Shown one piece after another: positions 46,101-55,724 of a stretch of 64,000 bases of DNA. Positions within the stretch are counted from its first letter, which is position 1, and every line of letters starts with the position of its first letter. Source of the stretch: Tritonibacter mobilis (GTDB lineage: Bacteria > Pseudomonadota > Alphaproteobacteria > Rhodobacterales > Rhodobacteraceae). The position numbers and the translations under genes are program-made. The stretch spans positions 1-64,000 of the forward strand of contig NZ_LNWY01000001.1 in assembly GCF_001681715.1 (NCBI RefSeq), in the 5' to 3' direction. The notes beneath the pieces were generated by a model, which saw only the letters and a program-made list of their open reading frames with translations, was not told the DNA's origin and made no database searches.

Positions 46101-47449
46101 GCCTCGTAACCACCCTGCCCGCGACTGGCACCTATCGCGTGACCGGCGAAGGCCATCGCCCCAGCCTTTACGCGGTGTCGGAGCTCGCCAATGCCTCGGT
46201 TGCTGCTGTGGGACTGGCAATGGCGGATCTCATAGAGGCGCTCGGGCTGGCCCCGCATGCGCCCGAGATCACCGTAGATCAGCGTCTGGCGTCCTTATGG
46301 TTTGGCTATTCTTTCCGCCCCGAAGGCTGGGAGATGCCATCGCTCTGGGACCCGATTGCGGGTGACTATCCTTGCGCGGATGGCTGGATACGGTTGCACA
46401 CCAATCTGCCACATCACCGCGCTGCGGCGCTCTCTGTGCTGGGCTGCGCTGAGGCGCGTGACGCGGTGGCGGCAGCGGTACTGAATTGGCAGGGCGACGC
46501 TTTGGAAACTGCGGTGGTCGGCGCGGGTGGCGTTGCAGCCGCCATGCGCAGCCGCTCAGATTGGCTCGACCATCCGCAAGGGGCGGCAGTGGCGCAAGAG
46601 CCACTGATCGACTGGATCAAACCTCGCCGGGTTGTGCTGCGGGATCGCCCGAAGGCATGTCTGTCCCGCCCCCTTCAGGGGATGCGGGTGCTCGATCTGA
46701 CGCGCGTGTTGGCCGGTCCGGTCAGCACCCGCACGCTGGCCGGGTTCGGCGCCGATGTGCTCAGGATCGACCCGCCGGATTGGGACGAGCCGGGCGTGTT
46801 GCAGGAAATCTCGCTGGGCAAACGGATGGCCTCGCTGAACCTGCGAACAAAATCAGGCCGTGACCGCCTCAGGGAGCTGATGTCGGAGGCGGATGTATTG
46901 GTCCATGGATATCGTCCGGGGGCATTGGACGCGCTGGGGCTGGATCTGGCCACGCGCGATGCCATCGCCCCCAACCGCGTTGAGGTGACGCTCAACGCCT
47001 ATGGCTGGACCGGTCCTTGGGCCAAACGGCGCGGGTTTGACAGCCTTGTGCAGATGAGTTCCGGGATTGCCGAGGCCGGGTGGCGATGGGCACAGGCTGA
47101 AAAGCCAACCCCCTTGCCGGTTCAGGCCCTGGATCACGCCACCGGCTATATGATGGCGGCGGCAGTTCTCTCCGGAGTGGCAACGGCGGCGCGAAGCGAA
47201 AGTGTCGGTGTTGCGCGCCTGTCGCTTGCACGGATGGCGGAGGAATTGACCGGCTTGCCAAAGACACTTTCTGGGCCTGAGATTACAGGGGCCACAGGAG
47301 ATGACTACGCCAGCCACGAGGACAGCGGTTGGGGCCCTGCATTGAGACTACGGCCGCCGCTCTCGCTTCATGGCTGTCAGATGTGCTGGAGCCTGCCATC
47401 CAATCCAAGCGGTCGTCATCCAGCGCAGTGGCCTGAGGCGCATTTCTGA
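46097..47449 (+). CDS. Family III CoA-transferase (CaiB/BaiF), apparently circularly permuted
   Basis: This 450-residue protein is co-translated with the permease (ATGA). Residues about 190-380 match the N-terminal half of family III CoA-transferases (RVLDLTRVLAGPVSTRTLAG, LGKRMASLNLR, RRGFDSLVQMSSG with candidate nucleophile D315). Residues about 25-115, placed before it, resemble the usual C-terminal half (ITVDQRLASLWF, YPCADGWIRLH, HRAAALSVLG). The order looks reversed relative to the family. It may activate the imported carboxylate to its CoA ester. The last 50 residues are not recognised. Confidence 0.8.
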   Translation: MSLVTTLPATGTYRVTGEGHRPSLYAVSELANASVAAVGLAMADLIEALGLAPHAPEITVDQRLASLWFGYSFRPEGWEMPSLWDPIAGDYPCADGWIRLHTNLPHHRAAALSVLGCAEARDAVAAAVLNWQGDALETAVVGAGGVAAAMRSRSDWLDHPQGAAVAQEPLIDWIKPRRVVLRDRPKACLSRPLQGMRVLDLTRVLAGPVSTRTLAGFGADVLRIDPPDWDEPGVLQEISLGKRMASLNLRTKSGRDRLRELMSEADVLVHGYRPGALDALGLDLATRDAIAPNRVEVTLNAYGWTGPWAKRRGFDSLVQMSSGIAEAGWRWAQAEKPTPLPVQALDHATGYMMAAAVLSGVATAARSESVGVARLSLARMAEELTGLPKTLSGPEITGATGDDYASHEDSGWGPALRLRPPLSLHGCQMCWSLPSNPSGRHPAQWPEAHF

Positions 47450-47510
47450 CCTCATTTCCCACGCCCTCTGTCTCGAAATAGTTTTATGCGACGCCCGACG
47501 GGTATGATTT

Positions 47511-47533
47511 CGCTTCGGGCTTTGCCCGAAGCG
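47511..47533. repeat. Hairpin downstream of the ABC/CoA-transferase operon
   Basis: CGCTTCGGGC-TTT-GCCCGAAGCG is a perfect 10-bp stem with a 3-base loop, about 60 bases after the CoA-transferase stop, in a convergent gap. It probably helps termination. Confidence 0.55.
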
Positions 47534-47537
47534 ACCC

Positions 47538-47570
47538 GCGCGGCGCGGACCCTCTGGGTCCGCGCCGCGC
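47538..47570. repeat. Second long GC hairpin in the same gap
   Basis: GCGCGGCGCGGACCC-TCT-GGGTCCGCGCCGCGC is a perfect 15-bp stem with a 3-base loop, immediately after the first hairpin. A similarly built element (57037-57071) follows another operon, suggesting an intergenic repeat family or strong Rho-independent-like stops without T tracts. Confidence 0.55.
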
Positions 47571-47648
47571 TAGGCCCAACTCCAAAGGAGGCGCAGGGCA
47601 CCTGCGGCTCGCTGCGGAGGCGGGAGTGCCCCCGATCCGGCTCCCCTG

Positions 47649-50006
47649 TCAGCGATCGTCTCCAGTGCCGCCGTCATTGGCATCCATCAGATCATCCTCA
47701 ATCGCCGCATGCGCCGCCCCCAAGGCCGCATCACGCTTGGCTGGCGTGACCTTTTCACCGTTGTCGTCAACAACCCGCACCGTAACCTCGCGGTGCGCAA
47801 ATTTGATATCTTCGCGTTCAAACAGATCGCGGATCTCCTGAAACACCTTTTTGCGCACCAGCCATTGATCGCCGGGCTTGGTCATGAATTTCACACGGAT
47901 GATCATCGCAGAATCCTGCATCTCGATCACACCTTGCGATTTCAATGGCTGGATGAAGTTATGCCCGATCACCGGATCGTTCAGCAGCTCCTGACCCAGT
48001 TTCTTGATCAGCTTGCGGACCTTTTCAACATCCGTGTCATAGGTCACCCGCAATGGCAGTTTCATAATCACCCAATCGCGCGAGTAGTTGGTCAGCACCT
48101 GAATTTCACCAAAGGGGATCGTATGCAGCGCGCCAAGGTGATGGCGCAGCTGGAAGGAGCGCACGGAGATCTTCTCTACCGTTCCTTTCACACTGCCAAT
48201 ATCGATATATTCCCCGCGCCGGAACGCATCATCAATCAGGAAGAACGCGCCCGAGAAGATATCACGCACCAGCGTCTGAGACCCGAACCCCACCGCAAGA
48301 CCGACAACACCCGCGCCAGCAAACAGCGGGCTGACGTTGATGCCGATTTCCATCAGCACGATAAGAACGATGGTGACAACGACCACCGCCAGAATGGCCC
48401 CTCGAAACAGCGGCAACAAAGTGGCGAGACGGCTGGCACTGCTGCCCCCGCCCTCGTCACCCAACTCCCCATCCGGCTGGTCCTGCGTCTCTTCCTCGAT
48501 TTTGCTGTCGATCCAGATCCGCGCGATGTGAAAGACCAGATAGCCGATGAACAGGATCACCAGCACATCAATCGTCCGGTCAAGCCGGGGCGCATCCTGA
48601 AGCGCAAACTCCGGGTCCCAGACATAGATCAGCGACACAGCCCCGCCCAGAAAGGCAAGGATACCTGCCGCGCGCCGGGCCAGATCCTTGAACGTCGCAA
48701 TGGGGTGCGGTGCACGCCCCGATGTCGGGGCATCGTCCAACAGCACCTCCGCCCCCTCATCTTCTGCGCTGTCAGCGCTTGGCACATCTGAGATCACCCT
48801 GCGACGGGTCGCGAATTGCTCAATCACATAGTTGATCAAGCCATAGACCACCAAAATTGAGGTCAGCACCGCGAACAGACCCATGTTCGGCGGCACCGGG
48901 CTTGGGTTTTCCAAAACCAGATCAAAGGTCAGCGCAAGCCAGCCAAAGGCAATGTAAAGGATCACCATTGGCGCCCAGACCCATGACAGCAACCGATTGG
49001 GCCAGGCCACCGCCTGCGCCTCTCCGTCGCCTCGGATCGCACCAGAAATTGCCCGTGCGTTGAACAGCACCAGCAAGATTGCCAGCAATGACGACGCCAG
49101 CATCAGGATCGAATAGGTCAATGCGTAGATATTGTAATTCAGGCCAAAATCCTGAACCCAGGTCGAGACCATCACCGCCGCGAAATCAAAGGTCGCAAGC
49201 CCCGACAGCCAGAAATAGAGCCGCCGCGCCGCTCGATCATCCAGCGACGGAATACGGTATTGGCTGAGATAGGGCGACAACACCATGCGCCAAAGATCGG
49301 AGATGGTTCGCGCCACAAAAAAGGTCAGATAGACCGCAAGCGAGGTGAACTCAACCGACACATCGCCAGAGGTTCCAAATACCAATAGCGTCACCACCAA
49401 GGCAAATATCATCGCAAAGAGCGTCGCCCCGACCCCGGCGAAAAAACGGATGATCAAAAAGGGCATCTTGCCCGCGTAGCCTTCGGGCTGTTCCTCAATA
49501 CGGCTCACCACATAGCGTTTGATCAGTCGCTTGCCGTAGATCTCTGTCGAAAGCCAACGCCCGATCAGCAGCAGTATCGTGGTAATCACCACCACCCGCA
49601 CATAAGTCATGATGCGCCCATCCGGGCTGGTAGCGCGCAAAATATAGGCCATCTCATTATATGAACTGGGCAGCGCTTTGAGCCGCTCGTTCAGCTTGGC
49701 GCGAAAATCACGCACCTCGCTTTGGGCTTTCATCATGGTGGATGCGCCGCCCATGACGCCGGGTTCCTTGACCATTTCGGCTTCGGCCTGCGCCACGACC
49801 TCTGCACCACTCAGCGCCCGACCGCTGCTGTCGACAATCACCACACCAACGCCAGCCTCTGCGGCTTGGCGAATAGCCGAAGCCAGATCCTGCTGTGCTG
49901 CTGCCTGCGGTGTTTCCGCAGCCTGCGCCTTGAGGGCAGCACCGCTTAGAAGACACAACGTGGCGGCAACCAGACACAGACATAAGGCGTTTATAAGTCT
50001 TGGCAT
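47649..50006 (-). CDS. MscS-family mechanosensitive channel with periplasmic N-terminal domain
   Basis: This 785-residue membrane protein should gate solute release under membrane tension. It has a signal peptide (1-30), a periplasmic region (about 30-135; the DUF3772 assignment is tentative), roughly ten helices, then the MscS pore and beta-domain (AGVVGLAVGFGSQTLVRD, FFLIDDAFRRGEYIDIG, IPFGEIQVLTNYSRDW, about 575-670) and a cytoplasmic C-terminal part. It is a stand-alone gene divergent from the glycosyltransferase operon. Confidence 0.92.
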   Translation of the reverse strand: MPRLINALCLCLVAATLCLLSGAALKAQAAETPQAAAQQDLASAIRQAAEAGVGVVIVDSSGRALSGAEVVAQAEAEMVKEPGVMGGASTMMKAQSEVRDFRAKLNERLKALPSSYNEMAYILRATSPDGRIMTYVRVVVITTILLLIGRWLSTEIYGKRLIKRYVVSRIEEQPEGYAGKMPFLIIRFFAGVGATLFAMIFALVVTLLVFGTSGDVSVEFTSLAVYLTFFVARTISDLWRMVLSPYLSQYRIPSLDDRAARRLYFWLSGLATFDFAAVMVSTWVQDFGLNYNIYALTYSILMLASSLLAILLVLFNARAISGAIRGDGEAQAVAWPNRLLSWVWAPMVILYIAFGWLALTFDLVLENPSPVPPNMGLFAVLTSILVVYGLINYVIEQFATRRRVISDVPSADSAEDEGAEVLLDDAPTSGRAPHPIATFKDLARRAAGILAFLGGAVSLIYVWDPEFALQDAPRLDRTIDVLVILFIGYLVFHIARIWIDSKIEEETQDQPDGELGDEGGGSSASRLATLLPLFRGAILAVVVVTIVLIVLMEIGINVSPLFAGAGVVGLAVGFGSQTLVRDIFSGAFFLIDDAFRRGEYIDIGSVKGTVEKISVRSFQLRHHLGALHTIPFGEIQVLTNYSRDWVIMKLPLRVTYDTDVEKVRKLIKKLGQELLNDPVIGHNFIQPLKSQGVIEMQDSAMIIRVKFMTKPGDQWLVRKKVFQEIRDLFEREDIKFAHREVTVRVVDDNGEKVTPAKRDAALGAAHAAIEDDLMDANDGGTGDDR

Positions 50007-50422
50007 GGCATCGCTTCCTCTCCCTCGGGCGCATTATTCTCGAGCTTAGCCGCAAACGGGCCACGATTGTCGATTTTGCGCCTCCGATTGCACTCGGATT
50101 CTATAGGTTTGATTGCACGAAGGGCCGACGCAAGCTATATCACGGATGTTTCAGAGCTTGGGTTGTTGTCATGACGTGTTCACACGGCCATATGAAGCCC
50201 CGGTAACAGGCATGAGAAATCCGGCCGCGCCGCTGGTTCAAAGAGGCGCGTTCAAAGGACGTTGGGGCGGAATATGGCCAAGACGCATCGCGCCACTCAA
50301 TCGAGGCGCTGCACATCCCCCCCGATGCGGCACCACGCCGCCTCTCGCTATGCGCGATTGTCACATTGCCTGCGCCCCTCTTTGACCATCCGCCCGACCA
50401 TCAGTTGCAAGCGAGCCCCCGC
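50007..50422. other. Intergenic region before the glycosyltransferase operon
   Basis: This 416-base gap holds a candidate promoter at 50113-50141 and otherwise no recognisable element. A 50-codon arginine-rich frame (50275-50426) ends with ATGA on the first glycosyltransferase start; it could be a leader peptide but composition does not support a gene. Confidence 0.5.
50113..50141 (+). promoter_or_regulatory. Candidate sigma-70 promoter of the glycosyltransferase operon
   Basis: TTGCAC (50113) and TATATC (50136) are separated by 17 bases, a fair -35/-10 pair about 280 bases upstream of the first glycosyltransferase. The long leader is unexplained. Confidence 0.4.
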
Positions 50423-51643
50423 ATGAGCGCCAGCACCACCCCCCGTTTAGGCCCCTCGGACCGCGGCCCGCGTATTCTGTTTTACAGCCACGACACTTTT
50501 GGCCTTGGCCATCTGCGCCGCTCGCGCGCACTGGCGGCAGCGATCACCTCCGCCGATCCAAAGGCCTCTGCGATGATCCTGACCGGCTCGCCGGTGGCGG
50601 GGCGGTTTGCCTTTCCCAACCGGGTGGACCACATGCGCCTGCCCGGCGTCATCAAACGTGCCGATGGCTCTTATGCCAGCCGCACCATGGGCATGACTAT
50701 CGAGGAAACCACCGAGTTGCGCGCCGGGCTCATCCGCTCCACCGCCGAACAATTCGCGCCCGATATTCTGGTGGTTGATAAAGAACCCACCGGTTTTCGC
50801 GGCGAATTGATCCCGACACTGGACCTGCTGCAGGATCGCGGTCAGGCGCGATTGGTTCTGGGGCTGCGCGATGTGCTGGATGAACCCGAAGTGCTGCGCG
50901 CCGAGTGGGACCGCAAATCCGCTCTGCAGGCCACCGAAAAATACTACGATGAAATCTGGATTTACGGGCTGCATGATGTCTACGACCCCACCGCCGGCTT
51001 ACCACTGAGCAAAGAGGCGCAGGCACGGATGCATTGGACCGGCTACCTGCGCCGCGACCTTGGCGAGGTGGGAGAGCCACCCGAGCAGCCCTATGTGCTG
51101 ATCACCCCCGGTGGCGGTGGCGATGGTGCCATGATGGTGGATCTGGCAATCTCGGCTTATGAACGCGACCCCACCCTCGCCCCACGCGCGGTTCTGGTCT
51201 ACGGCCCGTTCCTGTCGGGAGAGACCCGCGCCGCGTTTGAGGATCGCGTCGCCGCACTGGACGGTCGTGTCACCGCTGTCGGCTTTGAAAGCCAGATCGA
51301 GACCCTGTTTGCCGGCGCGCAGGGCGTGATCTGCATGGGCGGTTACAACACCTTCTGCGAGGTTCTGTCCTTTGACAAACCCGCCGTGATCGTACCTCGC
51401 ACCACACCCCGTCTGGAGCAGTGGATTCGCGCCAGCCGTGCAGAGGAACTGGGCCTTGTCACCATGCTCGATGAAACCCGCGATGGCTGGACGCCGGATG
51501 CGATGATCGGCGCAATCCGTGCGCTGGAGCGTCAGCCCAACCCGTCCAAAGCAATCTCTGACGGGCTGCTTGATGGGCTTGATTATGTCACCACACGGGT
51601 GGATGCCTTGTTGCACCAACTCCCGCGCGAGGCCGCCGAATGA
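50423..51643 (+). CDS. Glycosyltransferase, GT-B fold (predicted glycosyltransferase, MurG-like)
   Basis: This 406-residue enzyme starts with ILFYSHDTFGLGHLRRSRAL, the glycine/histidine loop of MurG-like transferases, and has the nucleotide-sugar region GFESQIETLFAGAQGVICMG and YNTFCEVLSFDKPAVIVPR (about 290-325). It appears distantly paralogous to the fifth gene of the operon (54565). It begins a seven-gene operon; its stop overlaps the next start by ATGA. Donor and acceptor are unknown. The ribosome site before 50423 is weak. Confidence 0.85.
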   Translation: MSASTTPRLGPSDRGPRILFYSHDTFGLGHLRRSRALAAAITSADPKASAMILTGSPVAGRFAFPNRVDHMRLPGVIKRADGSYASRTMGMTIEETTELRAGLIRSTAEQFAPDILVVDKEPTGFRGELIPTLDLLQDRGQARLVLGLRDVLDEPEVLRAEWDRKSALQATEKYYDEIWIYGLHDVYDPTAGLPLSKEAQARMHWTGYLRRDLGEVGEPPEQPYVLITPGGGGDGAMMVDLAISAYERDPTLAPRAVLVYGPFLSGETRAAFEDRVAALDGRVTAVGFESQIETLFAGAQGVICMGGYNTFCEVLSFDKPAVIVPRTTPRLEQWIRASRAEELGLVTMLDETRDGWTPDAMIGAIRALERQPNPSKAISDGLLDGLDYVTTRVDALLHQLPREAAE

Positions 51644-52884
51644 CCGCTGAACGCCCGGCGCTCGCCGTATTGGTCAAAGGCTGGCCACGCCTGTCCGAGA
51701 CCTTCATTGCGCAGGAACTTGTCGCCCTTGAGGACGCAGGCCAGCCATTTGAAATCTGGTCGCTGCGCCACCCCACCGACACGAAGACCCACCCGCTGCA
51801 TGATCGCTTGCAGGCCCCGGTGCACTACCTGCCGGAATACCTTTATGACGACCCGGCCCGCGTGGCGAAATCGCGCACCATTGCGCAAGCCCTGCCCGGC
51901 TATGCCGCCGCCTATCGCATCTGGCGCGCGGATCTGCGCCGTGATCCCAGCCACAATCGCATTCGCCGGTTTGGTCAGGCTTGCGTGCTGGCGGCGGAAC
52001 TGCCACCCGAGGTGCGCGGGCTTTATGCGCATTTCCTGCACACGCCGTCATCGGTGGCGCGCTACGCCGCGATCATGCGCGGCCTGCCATGGAGCTTTTC
52101 CGCCCACGCCAAGGACATCTGGACCTCGCCCGAATGGGAATTGCGCGAAAAGCTCTCATCACGGACCCATGGCGCGGCCTTTGGCGCGACCTGCACGGGC
52201 TTTGGCGCAAAACACCTGCAAGATCTCTCGGCTGGCACACCGGTGGATCTGATCTATCACGGCCTTGACCTGACGCGGTTCCCTGCCCCGCCCGACCGGG
52301 AGGCGCGCGCGCCTGACGCCCCCTTTCACATGATGTCGGTGGGGCGTCTCGTCGAGAAAAAGGGCTTTGACCGGCTGATCGCCGCGCTGGCGCTGCTGCC
52401 TGCGGATCTGGACTGGCACTGGACCCATATTGGCGGTGGCGGGCTGGGCGATCTGCTGCAAGGCATGGCCGAGGACGCAGGGATTGCAGCGCGCATCACA
52501 TGGCGCGGCGCCTGTGACCAGCCGGAGGTGATCGCCGCCATGCGCGCCGCGGACCTCTTTGTGCTGCCCTCGCGCGTGGCGGAGGATGGCGATCGCGACG
52601 GGCTGCCCAATGTGCTGATGGAGGCCGCATCGCAGGGCCTGCCGATCCTGTCGACGCCCGTGTCGGCGATCCCGGAATTCATCCAAAGCGGTACCCATGG
52701 TCTCCTCAGTGATGACACCCCCGCAGCGCTTGCCGACGCGATGCTGCGCCTCGCACATGCCCCAGACGAGGCCCGCCGCATGGCCGACGCCGCGCTCAAC
52801 CGCCTGCGTCGTGATTTCGGCATGGACCCGGGCATCCGGCAGCTGAACACCCGCCTGAATGCCATGCTCAAGGGCGCTGCATGA
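51640..52884 (+). CDS. Glycosyltransferase group 1 (GT4-like)
   Basis: This 414-residue GT-B enzyme has an N-terminal acceptor domain (KGWPRLSETFIAQELVALE) and a GT4 donor domain (SVGRLVEKKGFDRLIAAL; RDGLPNVLMEAASQGLPIL, with the donor-binding glutamates). ATGA overlaps link it to both neighbours. The opening RLSETFI is typical of exopolysaccharide and lipopolysaccharide transferases. Confidence 0.9.
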   Translation: MTAERPALAVLVKGWPRLSETFIAQELVALEDAGQPFEIWSLRHPTDTKTHPLHDRLQAPVHYLPEYLYDDPARVAKSRTIAQALPGYAAAYRIWRADLRRDPSHNRIRRFGQACVLAAELPPEVRGLYAHFLHTPSSVARYAAIMRGLPWSFSAHAKDIWTSPEWELREKLSSRTHGAAFGATCTGFGAKHLQDLSAGTPVDLIYHGLDLTRFPAPPDREARAPDAPFHMMSVGRLVEKKGFDRLIAALALLPADLDWHWTHIGGGGLGDLLQGMAEDAGIAARITWRGACDQPEVIAAMRAADLFVLPSRVAEDGDRDGLPNVLMEAASQGLPILSTPVSAIPEFIQSGTHGLLSDDTPAALADAMLRLAHAPDEARRMADAALNRLRRDFGMDPGIRQLNTRLNAMLKGAA

Positions 52885-53987
52885 CCGCGCCCCGCATCGC
52901 CTATTATGCGCCGATGAAGGCCCCGACCCATCCGACGCCCTCCGGCGACCGGGCCATGGCACAAAGCCTGATGGGCCTGTTGGAAAGGGGCGGTGCAGAG
53001 GTCATTCTCGCGTCTGAGCTGCGCCTGCATGACAAACTCGGCGACCGCGACCACCAGCAAATCCTGCAACAGCGCGCTGCGGATGAGGTGGGCCGCCTGA
53101 TAGAAGAACTGCCCGAGGTCGACGCTTGGGTCACCTATCATAACTATTACAAAGCCCCCGACCTGATCGGCCCCGCCGTGGCGGCCGCCCGTGACATTCC
53201 TTATGTGCAGATCGAGAGCACCCGCGCCAGCAAACGCCTGACGGGCCCGTGGTCGGAATTTGCGCAAGCCGCACATGCGGCAGCGGATCAGGCGGCGGTG
53301 ATCTTCTACCTCACCGAACAGGACCGCGAGACACTGGAGCGTGATCGTGCGGGCAACCAGCAACTGGTGCACTTGCGCCCCTTCCTGCCGCAAGATGCCC
53401 TCCCCGCGCCCGGCACGGGTGATGGCCCAATGCTCGCTGCCGGTATGATGCGGCGGGGTGACAAGCTGGCCTCCTATGCGCTCATCGCCGAGACGCTGCG
53501 CCATCTGGAGAGCACAGAGCACGCGGTCGACTGGCAGCTCTTGATTGCGGGCGACGGCCCCGCGCGCGCCGAGGTGGAATCGCTTTTTGCACGCTTTGGA
53601 ACGCGCGTGCGCTTTCTCGGTCAGCTCGATGCCGCAGCCATGGCAGAGGCTTATCGCACAGCACAGCTGTTCCTGTGGCCCGGAGTCAATGAAGCCTTCG
53701 GCATGGTTTACCTGGAGGCGCAATCCCACGGGCTGCCGGTGGTGGCGCAAGACCGCCCCGGCCTGCGCGATGTGCTGCTGCCCTCAATGCCCGGTGACTA
53801 TCCTGCGCCTGATGCCGGGGCCTCCGCACTGGCGGGTCGCGTTCTGCACCTTCTCGACAGTGCCTCTGAGCGCGAAGACCTCGGGCGGCGGGCGCGCGAA
53901 CATATCGCCACCCACCACCTGCGACCCGCCGCTGCGGACACCCTTTGGGCTGCGCTGGGACCACTGATAAAGGAACGGCGCACATGA
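52881..53987 (+). CDS. Glycosyltransferase group 1 (GT4-like)
   Basis: This 368-residue protein begins IAYYAPMKAPTHPTPSGDRA, a group-1 transferase start, and has the donor-binding motif NEAFGMVYLEAQSHGLPVV (about 272-290) with both glutamates. ATGA overlaps join it to the preceding transferase and to the phosphatase gene after it. Substrate is unknown. Confidence 0.9.
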   Translation: MTAPRIAYYAPMKAPTHPTPSGDRAMAQSLMGLLERGGAEVILASELRLHDKLGDRDHQQILQQRAADEVGRLIEELPEVDAWVTYHNYYKAPDLIGPAVAAARDIPYVQIESTRASKRLTGPWSEFAQAAHAAADQAAVIFYLTEQDRETLERDRAGNQQLVHLRPFLPQDALPAPGTGDGPMLAAGMMRRGDKLASYALIAETLRHLESTEHAVDWQLLIAGDGPARAEVESLFARFGTRVRFLGQLDAAAMAEAYRTAQLFLWPGVNEAFGMVYLEAQSHGLPVVAQDRPGLRDVLLPSMPGDYPAPDAGASALAGRVLHLLDSASEREDLGRRAREHIATHHLRPAAADTLWAALGPLIKERRT

Positions 53988-54568
53988 TCCGTCTTGCCCT
54001 GCTGCGTCACGGCCATACCGCATGGAACCGTGCGGGCCGCATTCAGGGCCGCAGCGACATCCCGCTTGACGAGACCGCACGCGCAGACCTCGCCGCGCAG
54101 TCTCTCCCCGAGGGCTGGAACGACGCGGATCTCTGGTCAAGCCCCCTGACACGCGCCTCTGAAACCGCCGCGCTTGTGGCGGGGCGCGCACCACAGACCA
54201 CAGCTGCACTCATCGAGATGAACTGGGGCGCGTGGGAAGGCCAGCACGGGGTGGACCTGCGTGCAGATCCCGCGTCCGGCTTTCGCGACATCGAACACTG
54301 GGGCTGGGATTATCGCCCCCCCGGCGGTGAAAGCCCGCTTGAGGTCTGGAACCGCATCAATCCGTGGATCGAGAGCCTCGCGCGCGACACCATCGCGGTC
54401 TGCCATATCGGGATCATGCGTATGATCCTTGCCCGCGCCCATGGCTGGGATTTCGACGGCCCTGCTCCGTTTCAGGTCAAACGCAATCGACTCTTTGTGG
54501 TGGAGATCTCGCGCGACAAGCTCACGCCCTGGCCCGATCCCATTCGACTTGAGCGACGCCCATCATGA
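53984..54568 (+). CDS. Histidine phosphatase family protein
   Basis: This 194-residue enzyme has the RHG catalytic motif (LALLRHGHTAWNRAGRIQG, 4-22), the acid residue region EMNWGAWEG and the second histidine (IAVCHIGIM). It removes phosphate from a small molecule; within a glycosyltransferase operon a sugar phosphate or lipid-linked phosphate is plausible. I start at 53984, where ATGA overlaps the upstream stop. Confidence 0.9.
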   Translation: MIRLALLRHGHTAWNRAGRIQGRSDIPLDETARADLAAQSLPEGWNDADLWSSPLTRASETAALVAGRAPQTTAALIEMNWGAWEGQHGVDLRADPASGFRDIEHWGWDYRPPGGESPLEVWNRINPWIESLARDTIAVCHIGIMRMILARAHGWDFDGPAPFQVKRNRLFVVEISRDKLTPWPDPIRLERRPS

Positions 54569-55704
54569 AGGTCTTGATCGCCGTCACCCACCTTCTGGGC
54601 ACCGGGCATCTGTCACGCGCCCTGACACTGGGGCGCGCATTTGCTTCTGAAAATCATCAGGTTACGGTGGTTTCTGGTGGTTTTCCGGCACCGCAACTCT
54701 CTGCGCAGGGTCTGCAGTTTGAACAATTACCGCCCCTGCGCTCTGATGGCGTGGAGTTCTCGCGCCTGCTCGGCACGGATGGCACGGTTGCGGATGAGGC
54801 TTATCTGATGCGCAGGCGGCAACAGATGCAGGCGCGGGTGCAGGATCAGCAGCCGGATGTGCTGATCACCGAGCTCTACCCGTTTGGCCGTCGTTCCCTC
54901 CGCGGTGAGTTTCGCGCTCTGCTGGAGGCCGCGCACGCGCTGCCTCGCCGTCCGCTGGTGCTGTCGTCGATCCGCGATATCCTCGCACCGCCCTCCAAGC
55001 CCAAAAAGGCCGAAGACGCCGATGCAATGATCGCCGCCTACTACGACGGCGTGCTTGTGCACTCGGACCCCAAGGCCACGACGCTGGACGTCAGTTGGCC
55101 GGTCTCAGAGATGCTGGCATCACGGCTGCAGTATACAGGCTATGTCGCACCACCTGCTGCAGCACCGCACCCCGAGGGCCTCGGCAAAGGGGAAATCCTC
55201 GTCAGTGCCGGCGGTGGCAGCGTCGGGGATGCGCTTTACGCTTGCGCGATTGAGGCCGCCAAACTGATGCCCGATTACCGCTGGCGCATTCTGGTTGGCG
55301 GCGCGGATGCACGGGCACGCATCGCTGACCTTGAGGATGCAGGCTCGCCCGCGATCCTGGAACCCGCCCGCCCGGATTTTCGCGCCATGCTGCCCCATGC
55401 GGCGGCCTCCGTCAGCATGTGTGGCTACAACACCGCGCTCGATCTGCTGCAATCCGGCACACCCGCCGTTCTGGTGCCGTTTGATGCGGGCAAAGAGGTG
55501 GAACAATCCCTGCGCGCCCAGAGCCTTTCGCCCCTCGCAGGCATTGAGGTGGAGGGAGCAGCAACCCTCACCCCGGCTAGTCTGTGCGCCGCACTCTCCC
55601 GTGCCATGCACGATACGCAACGCGGCCTTGACGGCTTTGAATTTGACGGAGCGCAGCGGAGCGTGGAGATTGCCGCAACGCTGCTGAGGCGGCAGCGCGC
55701 TTGA
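54565..55704 (+). CDS. Glycosyltransferase, GT-B fold (MurG-like)
   Basis: This 379-residue enzyme has the N-terminal loop VTHLLGTGHLSRALTLGRAF and C-terminal donor-site region RAMLPHAAASVSMCGYNTAL with LLQSGTPAVLVPFDAG. The pattern parallels the first gene of the operon, pointing to duplicated transferases adding related sugars. ATGA joins it to the phosphatase gene; the next start lies just after its stop. Confidence 0.86.
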   Translation: MKVLIAVTHLLGTGHLSRALTLGRAFASENHQVTVVSGGFPAPQLSAQGLQFEQLPPLRSDGVEFSRLLGTDGTVADEAYLMRRRQQMQARVQDQQPDVLITELYPFGRRSLRGEFRALLEAAHALPRRPLVLSSIRDILAPPSKPKKAEDADAMIAAYYDGVLVHSDPKATTLDVSWPVSEMLASRLQYTGYVAPPAAAPHPEGLGKGEILVSAGGGSVGDALYACAIEAAKLMPDYRWRILVGGADARARIADLEDAGSPAILEPARPDFRAMLPHAAASVSMCGYNTALDLLQSGTPAVLVPFDAGKEVEQSLRAQSLSPLAGIEVEGAATLTPASLCAALSRAMHDTQRGLDGFEFDGAQRSVEIAATLLRRQRA

Positions 55705-55724
55705 GCGCAACGGGGGGGACGGAC

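Noticed and set aside
50275-50426. 50-codon arginine-rich frame ending ATGA on the first glycosyltransferase start
   Set aside because: The overlap is tempting, but composition is typical of random GC-rich sequence and no family or membrane segment is visible. A leader peptide cannot be excluded.
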